From the NCBI GenBank assembly GCA_033064195.1, contig JARBJD010000002.1, positions 496,001-560,000 of the forward strand: a stretch of 64,000 nucleotides of DNA, in the 5' to 3' direction. Both the position numbers and the translations under genes were made by a program. Origin of the DNA: Blattamonas nauphoetae. Its lineage: Eukaryota > Preaxostyla > Oxymonadida. The notes beneath the pieces were generated by a model. That model did not search any database. It worked only from the letters and a program-made list of their open reading frames with translations, and was not told the origin of the DNA. Below, piece after piece: positions 45,601 through 58,100 of this stretch. Within the stretch, counting starts at the first letter, position 1. Each line of letters starts with the position of its first letter.

Positions 45601-45762
45601 GATGACAAGGACGGGCGTCTCGTCGAGAACGGAAGTGAAGAAGCGGAGAAGGAGAAACAAGAAGAGAATGAAACGAACGTCGAGAAGCAAGGAGAAGAGC
45701 AAGAAGAAAAGGAAGATGAGTCAAAAAATGTCATAAAAGAGGAAATAGGCACTCACGAATGA
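42688..45762 (+). CDS. Phosphatidylinositol phosphate kinase with Lys/Glu repeat tail
   Basis: About 1,020 residues, intronless. After a Ser-rich and then Arg/Glu-rich N-terminus, the PIPK core spans about residues 175-590. LMLYVQFGIRLSIGR and FKDYAPYIFRKLRERFG come first. SSAFFFSNQSFFIKTM carries the ATP lysine, then YRNTLLVRIYGIHRL, YDLKGSLHGR, FLTRNHLMDYSLFLAIH with the catalytic Asp, and YIGIIDILTFWGTRKTAENFFKK with the metal-binding Asp. The activation loop KQISAVNPMFYGERFLEYM decides substrate choice. Its ISAVNP is closer to PIP4K/Mss4-like text than to animal PIP5K, but I do not assign specificity. The last ~350 residues are a Lys/Glu repeat followed by a mixed acidic end. Confidence 0.87.
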   Translation: MSQPSAGEASTPASSHSQIRGHQESSHLRNTLPPRPSKQHSSSHSKQKSRQKYERDSLSISSLTDSYEYETTSESSSERHSYQRKRRHETESSDDSYEEFLRWKAYKKEKERKQKKRRERDRRAREAERRRQEEVQTATRLTELTETVPPPNTKRLTLDGQDAETLKRLMQTPGVEFADNSIGKPVTPDHPLYNLMLYVQFGIRLSIGRVTPKPSHLVTLADFQEAVKMELPHHPQSTVTTDSKQPYEYKFKDYAPYIFRKLRERFGCDAGDYMVSLCGDDSLKALNTPGKSSAFFFSNQSFFIKTMTKEESQLLRKILPNYYQHTLQYRNTLLVRIYGIHRLKEFKRKRKIYILVMNNVCDTIYPIHQRYDLKGSLHGRSALDTKKRGENMILKDKDLHRTFVLAPTKHRLFHEQLKIDVGFLTRNHLMDYSLFLAIHRPSQMATTGAVVPTPKPNFVSSSMMPAAMAAVPVGINQVDLPRGTTLNHPGFVHKSGLWVNIFQSDNGGLASVQMVNDKLILGEEVMYIGIIDILTFWGTRKTAENFFKKTLLGQDGKQISAVNPMFYGERFLEYMRLHFISSDEAFKHSEERALMRQRRLTVAAFGDVKGSLKLTTKPEPETPQRPKRAVTMDERLKDKAVLDEKREEIRRATSETEGEPKEKVHQDETGKEKEPSQMKEDAEQKEGVKEEKKEEVKEDAEQKEGVKEEKKEEEEKKEEVKKEEEEKKEEVKKEEEEKKEEEEKKEEEEKKEEVKKEEEEKKEEVKKEEEEKKEEVKKEEEEKKEEVKKEEEEKKEEEEKKEEEEKKEEVKKEEEEKKEEMKKEEEEKKEEVKKEEEEKKEEVKKEEEEKKEEVKKEEEEKKEEVKKEEEEKKEEEEKKEEEEKKEEVKKEEEEKKEEQAELRKENETKEDIPTQESVEMDKSVGHTSPEEEITSGDKVVEEETKEEEPAANTKSEDQSQNEENRQEDSPSDDKDGRLVENGSEEAEKEKQEENETNVEKQGEEQEEKEDESKNVIKEEIGTHE
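44740..45380 (+). repeat. Lys/Glu coding minisatellite in the PIP kinase tail
   Basis: Tandem units of mainly 15, 18 and 33 bp encode EEEKKEE and VKKEEEEKKEE. Blocks of about 170-200 bp recur almost identically (compare 44860-45060 with 45060-45260). The repeat is purine-only on the plus strand, so it could also adopt unusual DNA structure. Confidence 0.85.
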
Positions 45763-46115
45763 ACGATCCATAGAGTCCATCACACACTCTCACTCACCTC
45801 CTCATTGTGCAATTTGATACTTCTGTCCTATTTCTCTCGTATGTCGACATCATCTTGACCATCACGCGCCAAAGTTCAAATGCAGCCTCCACATCACATC
45901 AGCCTCTTAATTGTGAGACTTTTTAGTCGTTTTAATTTTGACCTGTCTTGTTTTTTCGGTTCTTCATTTATATTTCCGTCAACTTTAGCTCCTTTTTCTC
46001 TGATAATCAGAAAAGATGTGAAATTGCAGTGAAATAAATAGAAAATGACGTGATAGAAACAGAATTAATCTCAGTGAACTCCGCATAAACGTAAAAGTCG
46101 TGCGATTACTGATTT
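45763..46115. other. Convergent intergenic spacer
   Basis: 353 bp between the stops of two convergent genes. It is T-rich on the plus strand with AAATAA-type motifs near 46030. No gene or RNA is recognised. Confidence 0.4.
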
Positions 46116-46803
<688 letters not shown>

Positions 46804-46877
46804 TCAGTTGAGACAAGATCGACCCGTTATTAAAATAGTGATCATCTGAATCACAACTCCCTTGCCTTCTCCGTGAA

Positions 46878-48675
46878 ATGGAGAAATGTTTTCGTCTAAT
46901 AATACGACCTGATTTTCCATTTTTGAGGAATATTTTCCTTCTATTAGTTGCATATCTCATCTTTACCATCGCATCTATTCTCGTTCCACATTCGACTTCT
47001 TTGGCTGATAAGTCCTCATTTCAACAACGATATCGGCACCCATCATCTTTTCAAATGTATCTTGACCAACGCGAGTTCTTGAACATACATCCCTCCCTCG
47101 AATCTGTCCTCAACAAAGTGAAAGTTCAAAGAGCTTCGAATTCTCGCATACAAAATGGTATATCACACCTCTTTTCTCGATTATCCTGCTAGATCTTGTT
47201 CCATTTGATCTTCAGCACACTGTTTTACCAAAACCACAAGTAACAAAGAGTGTTCTTGATGACTTTTCATCAAATCTATACGGAAACACTCATTCTCTCA
47301 ATCCATCTTCATCATCCACAACAAAAGCTGTTTCTGATGCGAGAAAAGACATCTTGTTGTATTTAGGAGCCGATCCCGACAGATACTCAGTTATTTTCAC
47401 AGCCAACAAAGCCGCTGCATTCAAACTCGTAGTATGCGTTTCTGTGCTATCTTTCTGGTCGTTTTCGATTGTTCGTTGCTTTAGATTGAGTCATTTCAAT
47501 TCCAAGAACAGTCCACAGTTGGTTTCATCGGGCTCCGAGCTGACTCTGCAACGTTTTTAGCAAAATCACTTCTCCACTCTCTGAATATATCATCACAAGC
47601 TCTCTCATCCTCCGATTTGAACTCATTCTTTCGGTCGAAACGAGCGTCACATCCTGCCAACAACTCTGCCGAAGAACAAGCCCAAAAATTTCCCTTCAAA
47701 AACCTCCTCCTTCTGTCCAGTGTACATAGTGACACGGGCCAACCGTGTGATTCTTCTGAATTGTTGAAGCATCAATCTGAGTTCTCCACGGACACTCTTC
47801 TTGTGGTTGATCTGGACAACTCGGTTGGAACGCTTCCACACGGCATCTCTGATCTGATCCAGCCGAACCCTCCCTCCCGTCCTTCGCCACTCACCTTTGC
47901 ATCTCTTCCCGGGTTCTTTATTGTCAGCTTGTCTCTCCTTGTGGACTTTCCGACCCAATTGTGTGCAGTGATTGCGAAGGATGATGTTCTGAAGACAATC
48001 GAGAGACGAGCATTTGCAGGAGGCACCGTGACTATCGCTCTCGCTTGTGAGCGGTTCCACCAAGAACGGCCTCTGCAATCAAGTCGCTTTGAAGACGGAA
48101 CGATCCCCTTTTTGGATATCATCACTGTGAAACATGCTCTCGCTCAAGTCAGGAGCGAGGACAGTCTTTCAGTGGATGAAGACGATGAGGATGACGAAGG
48201 TTGGGTTGGTGAGAGCAGCCTCGATAGCTCTCAACTTTCACTCCCCCCACGGTCAGCCCTGATCCACCACCTTGCTGACTTCACCCGACAAAAACTGTTG
48301 TCTTTGCGTCATACTAACAGTCAACAATTGGTCCGGGTCATGTCAGTTCCGTACTCACCCCTCCTCCGATTCACTCTCTTGAACAAGTTTGGAAAGGAAA
48401 TCTCTCCCGCCACTGTCGTCAAAGAAGCTGCTGAACATTCGATCTTTCTCGAATATCCTTCCTGTTCCTTGCTGAACGCCACGTTGGACACCGTGTCGAT
48501 CCCACACTTCTCACCCTCTTCATTCTCCTCACCGTCTGAAGGAGATTCTGCATCTCTCCTCACTGGATGTAGAAACGGAATCGTCGCTCGCTTTGGACGG
48601 AAAACTGTCGTTTCCGACTCGTCTGCCCTCATCCGTTTTGTTTATTCTTGGAAAGATCGAGATTCCTGCAATTAA
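46878..48675 (+). CDS. Membrane-anchored MOCOS-like aminotransferase-fold protein lacking the PLP lysine
   Basis: Starts MEKCFRLIIRPDFPFLRNIFLLLVAYLIFTIASIL, a basic N-terminus plus one transmembrane helix. Two short introns join IQN|DLVPFDL and FKLV|IESFQFQEQ. Residues ~105-165 match the N-terminal half of molybdenum-cofactor sulfurase (SSNLYGNTHSLNPSSSSTTKAVSDARKDILLYLGAD...YSVIFTANKAAAFKLV). Later text TVTIALACERFHQERPLQSSRFEDGTIPFLDIITVKHAL matches the GGGT...RFEDGTxxFLDxxxxxHG block. Between them, where MOCOS has SFYKxFGxPTGLGAL with the PLP-binding lysine, this protein has VSLSLLVDFPTQLCAVI and no lysine. The upstream Asp (VDLDNSVG) is kept. There is no MOSC domain. It is therefore probably not a desulfurase; its role is unknown. 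Confidence 0.72.
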
Positions 48676-48783
48676 TTGATCTTTCAGAGGGTCTTCTGTC
48701 GAGATGAACACTTCACTCACTTTTGCCATGTTCAATTTTTCTTTAAAGATACGCAATCAAATTAAGAAAATATGATGAGATGG

Positions 48784-51700
48784 CTAATGTTGCCTTACGT
48801 CTCCGAACTCTGCCTGTAACTTGTTGGCGACACTATCAGCCTCGTTCTTGGCTGTCTGAAGAATTGTGTCACAGATTGATTGTTTGGAATTTGATACTGA
48901 ATCACTTAGTGCTTGCATGCTGTCCCTCATCTGCTCCGACTCTGTCTCTGCCTCCTTCAGTTTCTGATCGCTGAGTCCGATGGCTTCTTGGTGTGTCTCC
49001 AAATGCATTTGTGCATCGACATTCAGTTTTTGAGCGGTCATTGTGCTGCCTCGTCCGATGTTCTTGACTCGTTGAGACAGTTGGTCGAGGACAGCAGACA
49101 TTTCCTTTTCGGAGAATGTCTGCATTTCACGGAGTGTGTTTTGAAGAGATGTTTCCATCTGTCGAACAGTGACCATGGCATTCTTCTTCATTTCCGAGAG
49201 ATTCATCTCAACCTCATCGCCAACATTGCTGAGGAGATTGTGGACGAACTCCCTCCGAACAGCATCGGCATCTTCAATGACCTTCTTATTTTGGATGATG
49301 GCCTCTTCGCAGTTATCAATGATGCTGCCGAACTGAGCAATTTCGTCGCTTTCTTCCTGTGCATGCTCCTCCACACTGTTGAGCTTCTCTTCACACTCCT
49401 GCTGCTTGTCCAGGATGCTCTTAATTTCTGTCTCGAGCTCGTGGTCTTCTTCGATCATCTGGTCAAGAGAATCGTGGATGTTTTCAACGCGCTCTTCCAT
49501 TTCGGACAGTTTTGCGTTGTGGATCTCTTCGGCATTGACAGCACAGAGTCTGATTTTTTCTCCTTCTTCTGCCTTGAGGACCTCTGCCTTCTCGGCACTC
49601 TGCTCAATTGTGTCGTTGGTCCAATGTTCGAGTGTGGTGAGTTCGTCGACTGCCTTCGACTCGTTCTGTTGCATCCAGACGCGCAATCCTTCCATCAATT
49701 CGTCGTATTGTTCTCGGAAATCTGCTTCCCGCTTTTTCTGTCGTTCCGCTTCCAGTTGCTTCAGCTTTTCGATCTTCGCTTCGTTTTCAACGACGAGAGT
49801 TTGATTGTTTCTGTGGTCATCACTGAGATCTTCCATGATGTTGTTAAGTTCTTCGTAGAGTTGTTGTCCCTCTTCAGAATTATTGCGGAGAACCTCAATT
49901 CGGTCTTTAACGTTAATCAATGTGGACGAGATCTCTTCGATGATCTCCTCCAATCGTGTGAGATGGTCGGCTTGGTCTTTGGCGAGTTGAAGAGCGTTTC
50001 CGACCTGCTCTCGTTTGATGGAGATTGCTTTGTGTGTTTCGGTCACTTCTTTTCCAGAGAGCATCGACTCGCGTTGGAACTCCTTCTTCTTCTCTTCCAG
50101 CTTTGCCTTTTGGACTGCCGCCTCCTTTCGAACTTCTCTCTCCACAACTTCAGCAACCTCGTTCACTTCTCCCTCACGATCATTGATCAAACACTCCGTC
50201 CAGTACGAAGATCCCGGGCCTTCCTGGTTGAGCTGTTCGATGGCTTGTTGCGGGAAGGTTTCGATGATCTGTTCGGCCTGCTCGACAGATTTCGAGTATG
50301 CCTGCTTCCGTTCAGAGATGATATTTCGATGTTCAGCCATCCCTTTCTCCATGGCTTTTGTTTCGTCGCGTGACTTTTTCTTGATGAGTTCGTTCTTATT
50401 GTTCACCTTGTCGGTTGTCTCGAGCAATGGCTCGTTCATAGCGGCCAGATCACTTTGGAGCTTCTTTGCATTCCGGGTCTTCCATTGCTCAGCTTCGTGC
50501 TTGACTTGCTGTGAGAGTCCATCCTTCATTGTGGCTGTTGTCTGGAACTTCTTTCCCATTTCAATGAGTGTTTGCTTCATTTGTGTTTCCTCTGATTGCT
50601 GGTTTGAGAAACGCACGTTAGACTGATAGACATCGAGTGTAAACCGCTCGCGGAGTTCCTTTCCCTCTTCCTTGACCAGAGAAAGCGTGTCCTTGAGACG
50701 GACATCATTCGCGCTCACTGTCTTCTTGCACTTTTTGTTATGATGGGCGTACGCTGTGAGGTTTTCACGGAGTGTCATCGATTCGTCGAGGAGCCTGTTC
50801 ATCTCGTCTGTCACTCTGATCCAGTCTGCGTCAACATCGGCCTCGAATCCTTTCTTCGTCTCTTCTTTTGTTGTATCGTCGATGTCTCCGATTTGTTCCT
50901 CCGACGTGCCGTAGAGGACAGCTTTTGCTTTGGCAGCTGCGATTCTCCTTTCTCGTCGATTGCGTCGACGCTCGAGGTCTTCTTCTTCCTGTCTGTGTCG
51001 GAACTCGTCATCGTAATCGGCAGGGTTCGGCTCGTCAGTTTCTTGGACTGTTGCCTCTTCCTTTTCTTCGTCTGATTTTTCTTCATCAACATCCACCTGA
51101 GATTTTTCGAGTTCGGCCGGAGCTTTGGATTCTTCTTCTTCCGTTTGTTTGACTGGTTTGTGAGGATCTCCGAGACAGAGTACCCAAAAATCGTTCAGAA
51201 TTTTGCGTGTTTCGTGAGTGATCCCATTGACAAATGACAGCTTTCCATCATCAAGTTTGAAAATATAATGACCAGAACGCGGGTAGGGAACATGCACATT
51301 AGGCATAACCGATTCCATGTTTCCTTGCGGGCGTTTTGCCTCAGGTGGGATTGGAATGATGTACTTGATGAATTCGTCACTTAGAACATCATATTCCCAG
51401 ATGTCACCAAGCTTTTTGTTTGATACATGTCCCCCTGAAATTATCAGTTTGGAATACTTGTATGGTTCTTCTGGTTCAACTCCATATGTGCAGACAGCAT
51501 GATTTGCGCGGATAGGGGGGCGAATCTTTTTAGAACAAAGCTCTTTCCAGCGAAGGGTGGTAGGGTCGAATTCCCAGAGATCGTTTAAGAATCCCCTCTT
51601 TCCGATTCCTCCAAAAACATAGAACTTGTTTTGAATGAGTGTGAAAGAATGACCAGCACGTGGTTCCGGAGAAAGTGCATTTGTTGGATTAATTTTGGTC

Positions 51701-52570
51701 CATCCAAGAGTGTTAGTGTCAAACATGTACATATCATTGAGATAATCGCTAGACAAAAATAAACAGAAATGAGTCGAACCTTTTCTCTCCAGTAGTCGCT
51801 CCTCCGAATACAACCATCTTGTTTCCAAATCGAAGTGCAGCATGACGATGACGAGGAGGTGGTATTACACCTGTAACAGTCACAGGGATCCATTGTTCGA
51901 ATTCCTGTTATAGAGGAAGAGATTTTAATAACACAAGAAAATAGTGATACCAGATCGAGAATCCAGAGGTCTGATAGTGAGCAGACTTGATTAAAACCAC
52001 TGACGAGAGGAAGATTGAGAAAAGGAAATGAGGTTGATGTTGAAGAAGATCGAAGTAATGTGGAGAGAACAATAAAAGAGAAGGGTGACAGCAAAAAGCC
52101 ATCAATTAAGTGAGTACGTACCCGAAAACAAGCATGTCGGCTCCAAAAAGAACACTACTATGCCCGGAACGTTGCATTGGTAACGTTCCAGCAGGGCTGA
52201 TCTTGTGCCATGTCATACGTGCTGTATCATGAAAAGAGAGGAATGATGAATATGGAGAAAAAAAGTAATTGACGATTATGATATATTTATGTGGAAAGAA
52301 GCAGGATGATTGAGATGTGAATTATCTCACTCAATGAGACGTATTTAAATAAAAAAAGTTGACACCAACTTTAAAATGGAATTTAAGATCTTTCATACTT
52401 GTGTCTAAGAGCCAAGCATCATTGAAAACGTTCATCTCGGTTCCTCCACCAAACATGATGATAGTTGGCCCTGCAGAAACATAACTCTGTCCAAAGCGAG
52501 GGGGAGGAACAACACCAATGTAGCTTCCCTTAAACCACCCAAACTCCTCTTCAAATCCGTCCTCAGCCAT
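48784..52570 (-). CDS. Kelch-repeat protein with very long coiled coil
   Basis: Starts at 52570 (MAEDGFEEEFGWFKGSYIGVVPPPRFGQSYVSAGPTIIMFGG). Several short exons supply about six kelch repeats: VPPPRFGQSYV, RSGHSSVLFGADMLVFGG, PPPRHRHAALRFGNKMVVFGG, PEPRAGHSFTLIQNKFYVFGG, PPIRANHAVCTYG and LIISGGHVSNKKLGDIWEY. Together these make one beta-propeller of about 350 residues. An acidic linker follows, then ~750 residues of heptad coiled coil to the end. Cell-polarity proteins such as Tea1 share this plan, but no orthology is claimed. The frame ends at 48784. A GTAAGG donor at 48798 with an AAAG acceptor at 48741 would instead end it at 48732 with nearly the same protein. Confidence 0.75.
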
Positions 52571-52644
52571 TCGAAAATGATGATAGAGAAATCTTGGGAC
52601 AGATCGAGATCCGAACCGTGAACACCGGTGAAAAGTGTACCGGC

Positions 52645-53880
52645 ATGCCACCAACTAGTACAAGACCACCTAAAAGGAATGCTCATCTTGATCCACCGAC
52701 TCCAGAGCCATCTGATGATGAAAACATTTCAAACGAGGAAGACCAAGACGAAAACGAAGAAGAAAATGAAGACGAAAACGAAGATGAGCAATCATTCGTT
52801 CCAGAGTATGATGAAGATAGCAAGAACGATAGACCCAAGAGAAAGCCCAAACAACCCCAAAAGGCTCTGCCAAAACCAAACGAACAACAGAGAACAATCG
52901 ATGAAGTATAGTGTCATTATTTTAGTATATTCTTAAAACAGAAACATCCTGAACTCAATCCACAACAACAACATGAATGGGTGTACGTAGAGGATCCTGT
53001 CACTGGACGATTCGTCAGAATGCGAAATAAACCCAACTTTCGAGGAGACAACAAGAAAAAAACGGTGGAGGAAGAAGAGAGTGAGACAGTACTCACTATA
53101 GAGAAAGAAGCTCGAAAGATGATTCAAGTTTGCTTGAAATAGTCATTCATGTCTCCAAATTAGGTTCTAGAAAAGCTATTTTCGTTCGGATCAACATTCC
53201 TCTCAACTCTGATGGCTGGCATGTGCATTTTCTTTCATAATATTTTGTTAGGATTCTCAATTTGCTATCTTGTGTCGTATCTTGTCCCCGACATCCGAAA
53301 TACCTACGTGGACACACTTGTCGTGCCACCAACACTTTTCCCACTCTTCTTCACAACCATTTTTGAGGTTTTCTCGATCATTCTACTCCTTAGTCTGTTC
53401 GTCCGCCCGCTTCTCCTTCTAGTCGCCCAACGGCGAGGTCTCTGGCCATCAAAACAGGACCCGTTTTGGAAGTATGCCCCAATCAAAACGTACACCCTGG
53501 ACAGCATGGAAAGTGGACCAGATGCAGAGGAGCAGAGACGGAGGCAACAGAGTGGAGGCGACACAGCAGGCCAGATCGCTCTGATAGAGAGCCACTCGAC
53601 GATCATCAGACTCGAAGAGTCGTACTACTTCCGTCTCCTCAAAATTGCTAAGGTTCTCCACTGGATTCTGGTTACGTTGTACACCGTTCAGTACATTCTG
53701 AGTTTGGTGGTCGATACCATGTCGATTTCACTTGCTGAAACTACGGGTCCTGCCAGAAGTAAGCACCCAGCCATCTGGATTGCATTGATTCTGGTCGTGA
53801 CCAGCCTCTCTATCCTCTCTCTTATCATAACAAAGATCGCTGATACTTACATTGAGAACAAAATTATCTCTGGTTCATGA
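52645..53880 (+). CDS. Four-helix membrane protein, TMEM237-like
   Basis: TMEM237 is a transition-zone protein of cilia. The start at 52645 gives a Pro/Asp/Glu-rich disordered N-terminus. Two introns join TIDE|KHPELNPQQQHEWVYVEDPVTGRFVRM and KMIQ|VLEKLFSFGSTFLSTLMAGMCIFFHNILLGFSI. Four transmembrane helices follow: STLMAGMCIFFHNILLGF, LFPLFFTTIFEVFSIILLLSLF, LHWILVTLYTVQYILSLVV and WIALILVVTSLSILSLIIT. Between helices 2 and 3 is a polar cytosolic loop of ~110 residues. The plan (long disordered N-terminus, basic stretch, GxLAG-like start of helix 1, four helices, short C-tail) fits TMEM237, but similarity is weak. Head to head with the kelch gene, 74 bp apart. Confidence 0.55.
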
Positions 53881-54062
53881 TAGACACTGTGCTTTTCTTT
53901 CTTATATCTTGATTATGTCCTCATTTTATCTTGGTTTGAATAATCTTTGTTTCCATTTCAACTTATAATTTGTATTTACGTTTCTAGGTTCTATCAAGAA
54001 TTATTGTCTCATTTTCTCAAAAACCATGAAATAATAATTGATGTGGGATAGTCCGATCAGTC

Positions 54063-54996
54063 ATGTCCACGCCTCAATGTCTTGCTCCAATGGAGAAGTT
54101 TATCAAGCAAGCTGATAACATCCAATCAATTCAGCCAACTTTTTCACATTTCCGTTTCCTCTTTTTTGATTTATTCTCCAAGTGAGAAAGCGTGTCCTCA
54201 GCTATATTGTTACCAATAACTTGCAAAATAAAAGTGATGTTATCCCTTTTCTTTCCACATTGATGAACCAAATTGAAAAAGTTTGGATCGCTTTTTCGCA
54301 CTAACACCTTTCAGGAGCAGTCATCACTGAAACCAAACAAACAGCAAACTATTGCTGAAATGATCCAAGTTGCAAATGACATCATAGCAGAAGTTTCTAA
54401 AAACGACCACTCTGGAAATTTGACACAGTTTGGTCACTTTGTTTTGATTCCATTCAGAAAAGATGCCAACAAACTCCTCTCCGCGCAGGTCTACTATGAA
54501 ACTGTCATGAATCTCGGATCCTCGAGTCCAGATGTATTTATTCTTTCTATATTAATGGTTTCATCTGGCGTAGATTGAGCAAAAATGCCAATATGCAACA
54601 GAAACTGCACTTCGAATCACCCAAGGTCAAAACATGCCACCACAAAATCCAAACATGATGCCCTATCCAAATCAACAACAATTTCCTCCTTCACAGCCTC
54701 AGCACTTACAACCACCACCGACACAAACTATTCCCACTCCACAATTCAATCAACCAAATCAGCCATCATATCCTCCGATGGACCCTTCCATTTCACAAAA
54801 AACAAACTCCCACACATCCGAAATTCCTATGGCTACACGTGGATTTCAGTCAACTGACTCTTCCCTGACTGGGGAAACACTCAAAAAAGAAATTCGGAAG
54901 AAACTTGATTTTGCACGTAGCTCAATGGAATATGATGATTTTGAGGGATCAAAACTGTATCTTGAAGAAGCTTTAGCACTTGCCAATCGACTCTAG
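54063..54996 (+). CDS. VTA1: VTA1/LIP5, activator of the ESCRT ATPase VPS4
   Basis: Four introns resolve into one frame. Start MSTPQCLAPMEKFIKQADNIQSIQPTFSHF, then RKRVLSYIVTNNLQNKSDVIPFLSTLMNQIEK, then EQSSLKPNKQQTIAEMIQVANDIIAEVSK and FGHFVLIPFRKDANKLLSAQVYYETVMNLG, then IEQKCQYATETALRI. These follow the tandem MIT-like fold of VTA1. A Pro/Gln/Asn linker leads to the C-terminal VSL helices KKEIRKKLDFARSSMEYDDFEGSKLYLEEALALANRL, which resemble human YCKYAGSALQYEDVSTAVQNLQKALKLL. VTA1 stimulates VPS4 to dismantle ESCRT-III at multivesicular bodies. About 245 residues, slightly shorter than human. Ends with TAG. Confidence 0.88.
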
Positions 54997-55071
54997 CCTC
55001 TCCATCTTTAATTTATCTTGATTTCTGTTATTTTTCATGAACACCATTTCTTTCTCATCCCGTGAACATAC

Positions 55072-55077
55072 AATAAA
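55072..55077 (+). promoter_or_regulatory. Possible polyadenylation signal after VTA1
   Basis: AATAAA lies 76 nt after the VTA1 stop, in the 106-bp gap before the convergent gene ends. Confidence 0.4.
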
Positions 55078-55102
55078 GAGTGAAGGAAAAAAAAGATTAA
55101 AC

Positions 55103-58100
55103 TTAATCACTAGGAATTTCTATCATGTCATCATCTAGTGCTGTCTTTAGCACTGATTCACGGATTTGGGCCACCTTCCAGAGAAGGTTGATCTCCTGTT
55201 CCGTCTGCGAGAGAAGAAGCTGAAGGAGTCTAGGGACAGATGCCTCGTCGACACCTGTCATGAGGAGTGTTTGTTCAGCATTTGCAGTGATTTCATTGAG
55301 AGCGCCTATCCATCGTCGGATTGCATTCAGTGCAGACATCAATTTGGTGGAGTCCTCTTCTCCCTTTCGAAGGTCATCAATCAAACTGTCCACCTCGGCA
55401 CGGTAAGGCTCCAATTCGTTCCGGAGAGTGTTGATCCGTCGATGCTTGTTCGCCTTCTTCTCTTCAACATCTCCAATAACCCAATCCAGCGACTCGAACA
55501 GTTTTTCTGTGTTTTCTTCGAAATGTGTCCCGATTTCTGTCCACTTCTTCACCAAAACAGACGACATCACCCGCCCTACAGATTTTGATGGTTCCTGTTT
55601 TGATTCTTTCTTCGGTGAAGCTTTGGATGGGCGAGATTTGTCCTGTTTGCCTTCCGCACTTTCTTTCGTTGGAGCCGGTTTGACTTGTGGGGCTGATGGG
55701 CTACGGGATAATTTGGGATCACCGGATTCTTGAGGAGAGTGTTGCTTCAACTTGTCTCGTTCCCTCTCCGCCACCTTTTCCAATTTCTTTCGTTCGCCCC
55801 CTCGTCGATCGCCTTCCTTTGCATATTTGAAAACGTCTGTTGCTTTGTCGTTGTTGCTGACTCCACCGAATACCATCATCAGAGGAACGAGCTGTTCTGC
55901 AAGCGGAATTTGCCGTGGAACGGACTTGGACTTTTTGGCTGCCATGGCTGCATACAGCGGTGAGGCTGACTTGTGGGTTGGGAGGGATGATCTCGCCAAA
56001 GTTGAGGAGCGGAAAGGTTGAAGCATGATATTCACAAAGAGAGCCATCCTTGAAGAAACGGCGTCTTCAGTCCCAATGAAGAGTGAGCCACAAATATTCT
56101 TCCGGAAGAGCTCCGCATCTCTAACAATATCTTGAACTTGCTCAAGGCTCAGTTTTGGAGGCCGAGAATTATGCGCTGAATCACCGAAGACAGAGTTGTA
56201 TAGTTTCAATGGTTCCTTCTTCGACAGGAGTGGGGACAACTCGAAACAGAGATCCTCGAACTCCTCTCTGGTGATCATCCCATCCTTGTCACTGTCAACT
56301 CCCTCAAACACAGATTGAACGAAAGGCACGAAGAAGGAGTACTGTTGGTCATACAACCTGACAAGAACAGACAGAAATGTATCCAAATTGATGGTGGATG
56401 TTGTGGGAATAGCGGCAGTTGAAAAAATATTCACTCGACCTTTTGGTTTGACTGAATCGTTGCTTTGGATTGATTGATCAGATGTCTGAATATCAAACGG
56501 GCTTGGGAAGGCCTGAAGCCGAGCTGATTTGGGATTTCGTGTGGGAGAGAGAGGAGTCGGAGCTTCAGTTGGAGTGGGAGGAACGGGATTTGTGCCGTCT
56601 GAGGATCCAACCTGGAGTTGACTCGTTTTGGACGCAAAGCCAAGGATGGAACGATAAATGTCTCTCCACTGCTTTTCGCTGGTATACGAAAAGAACAGGG
56701 CAGCAATTGAGATTGCTAGTTTGGTTGGGAGCTTATTTTCTGCGCGTTGAGCTGTTGATGTTGTGACGGCATCGTTCGCGGATTTGACAGTTTGGGTGAG
56801 CATCCGAGCGAGAAGGTAGAATGACACGTGTCCAATGTCCATGTCACCATCGACAAAATGAGAGAAGAGAGCAACTTCTTCTTTTGTGGTTTTGTATTTG
56901 TCAACTGTGTTCAACATTTCCCAACCCACCATTTCCATCAGCCGTTTGATTCCGTAACGTTGAGTGATCCATTGGAAGACATGGGCAGGAAATGGTTGAC
57001 GATACACACTCCGCCGATCACAGGCAGCATCATTGGCAATTTTCTCTTCGTATAACATGTTGATGAGGCGCTGTAGCCATGACAATGGTTTTCGCTTGTG
57101 ACTCGATGCCTTTCCGCTCATGAGAGAACGTAGTGGACCGGAGTAATTGGAGACATCTGAAGGAACAGGCGCATTCTTCTGCTTTGGCTGCTTGGGAAGC
57201 TTCGGTTTCGATTTTGGTTCAAAAGGAGTGTAAGGGGCGAGGGCAGCCACAACAATTTTCCTTGTTTTTTCTTTCCCGTTTCGAGTTGTCTTTCCCTTTC
57301 CTTTTGAAGGAGTTTTAGATTTGGGTGACGGAGACTGTTTGCTCTTGTCCGAGATGACAGAGGAGGAAAGAGTGGACTGGGCTGAATCCGATTCTTCTTC
57401 GCTTTCATCATTCGACTCGCCTTCGCTCTCAATCTCGCCGAGGCTGATGTCCGACTGATCGTTATCTTGATTGCCATCCTTCGGACCCTTCTTCCCCTTT
57501 CCAATCACGTTTGCTGGATCTTTCGTTCTCTGAGGAAGATTGATTCCAAGTGAAACGTTCTGGATTGCAAGGAAGCCGCCGCGGCCGTTTTCTTCTTCGT
57601 CGTCATCCTGATCGGGGATGGTCTTCATCGTTGACGTTGAGGTGCCACTTCCTGTTTTGGATTTACCGTCAGGAACGTTGATTGTCAAGTTCAATTTCTT
57701 CATCGTTCCAGTTTTGAGGAAAGTATCTTGTGTGACGATCTCATCTTCATCTTCCCCTTCCTGTTCTTTGTCGGCAAGTCCGAGTGAGACAGTGTCAGTT
57801 TTGGGAGCTGGCCCAAGTTGGTGACTGAGAGTCCGTTGCATCAATCCGGTTCCACCAAATCGAGAGGTCGGGAGATTTCCTCCCAGTTTGAGTGTTCCGG
57901 TCATTTTCATCAGATCGTGCGGCCGGATTGAGTTGAGGAGATTGTTCTGACCTTTCCCAGTGAGTGTGCCCAAAAGAAGGTTATCCCGAAACTCCTTCTC
58001 AACCTTCTTCCTCTCATCGAGTCTGATGGCTTGTTCGTCAAGGGCAGGTGTTGTGCTTGGCTGATTCAGGTGTTTGAGAGCGTCTCTGAGATCGTTCATC

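Noticed and set aside
48913..50373. 486-codon open frame on the plus strand, Leu/Phe/Cys-rich
   Set aside because: It is the exact antisense of the kelch protein's coiled coil; biased codon use on the true strand keeps the reverse frame open.
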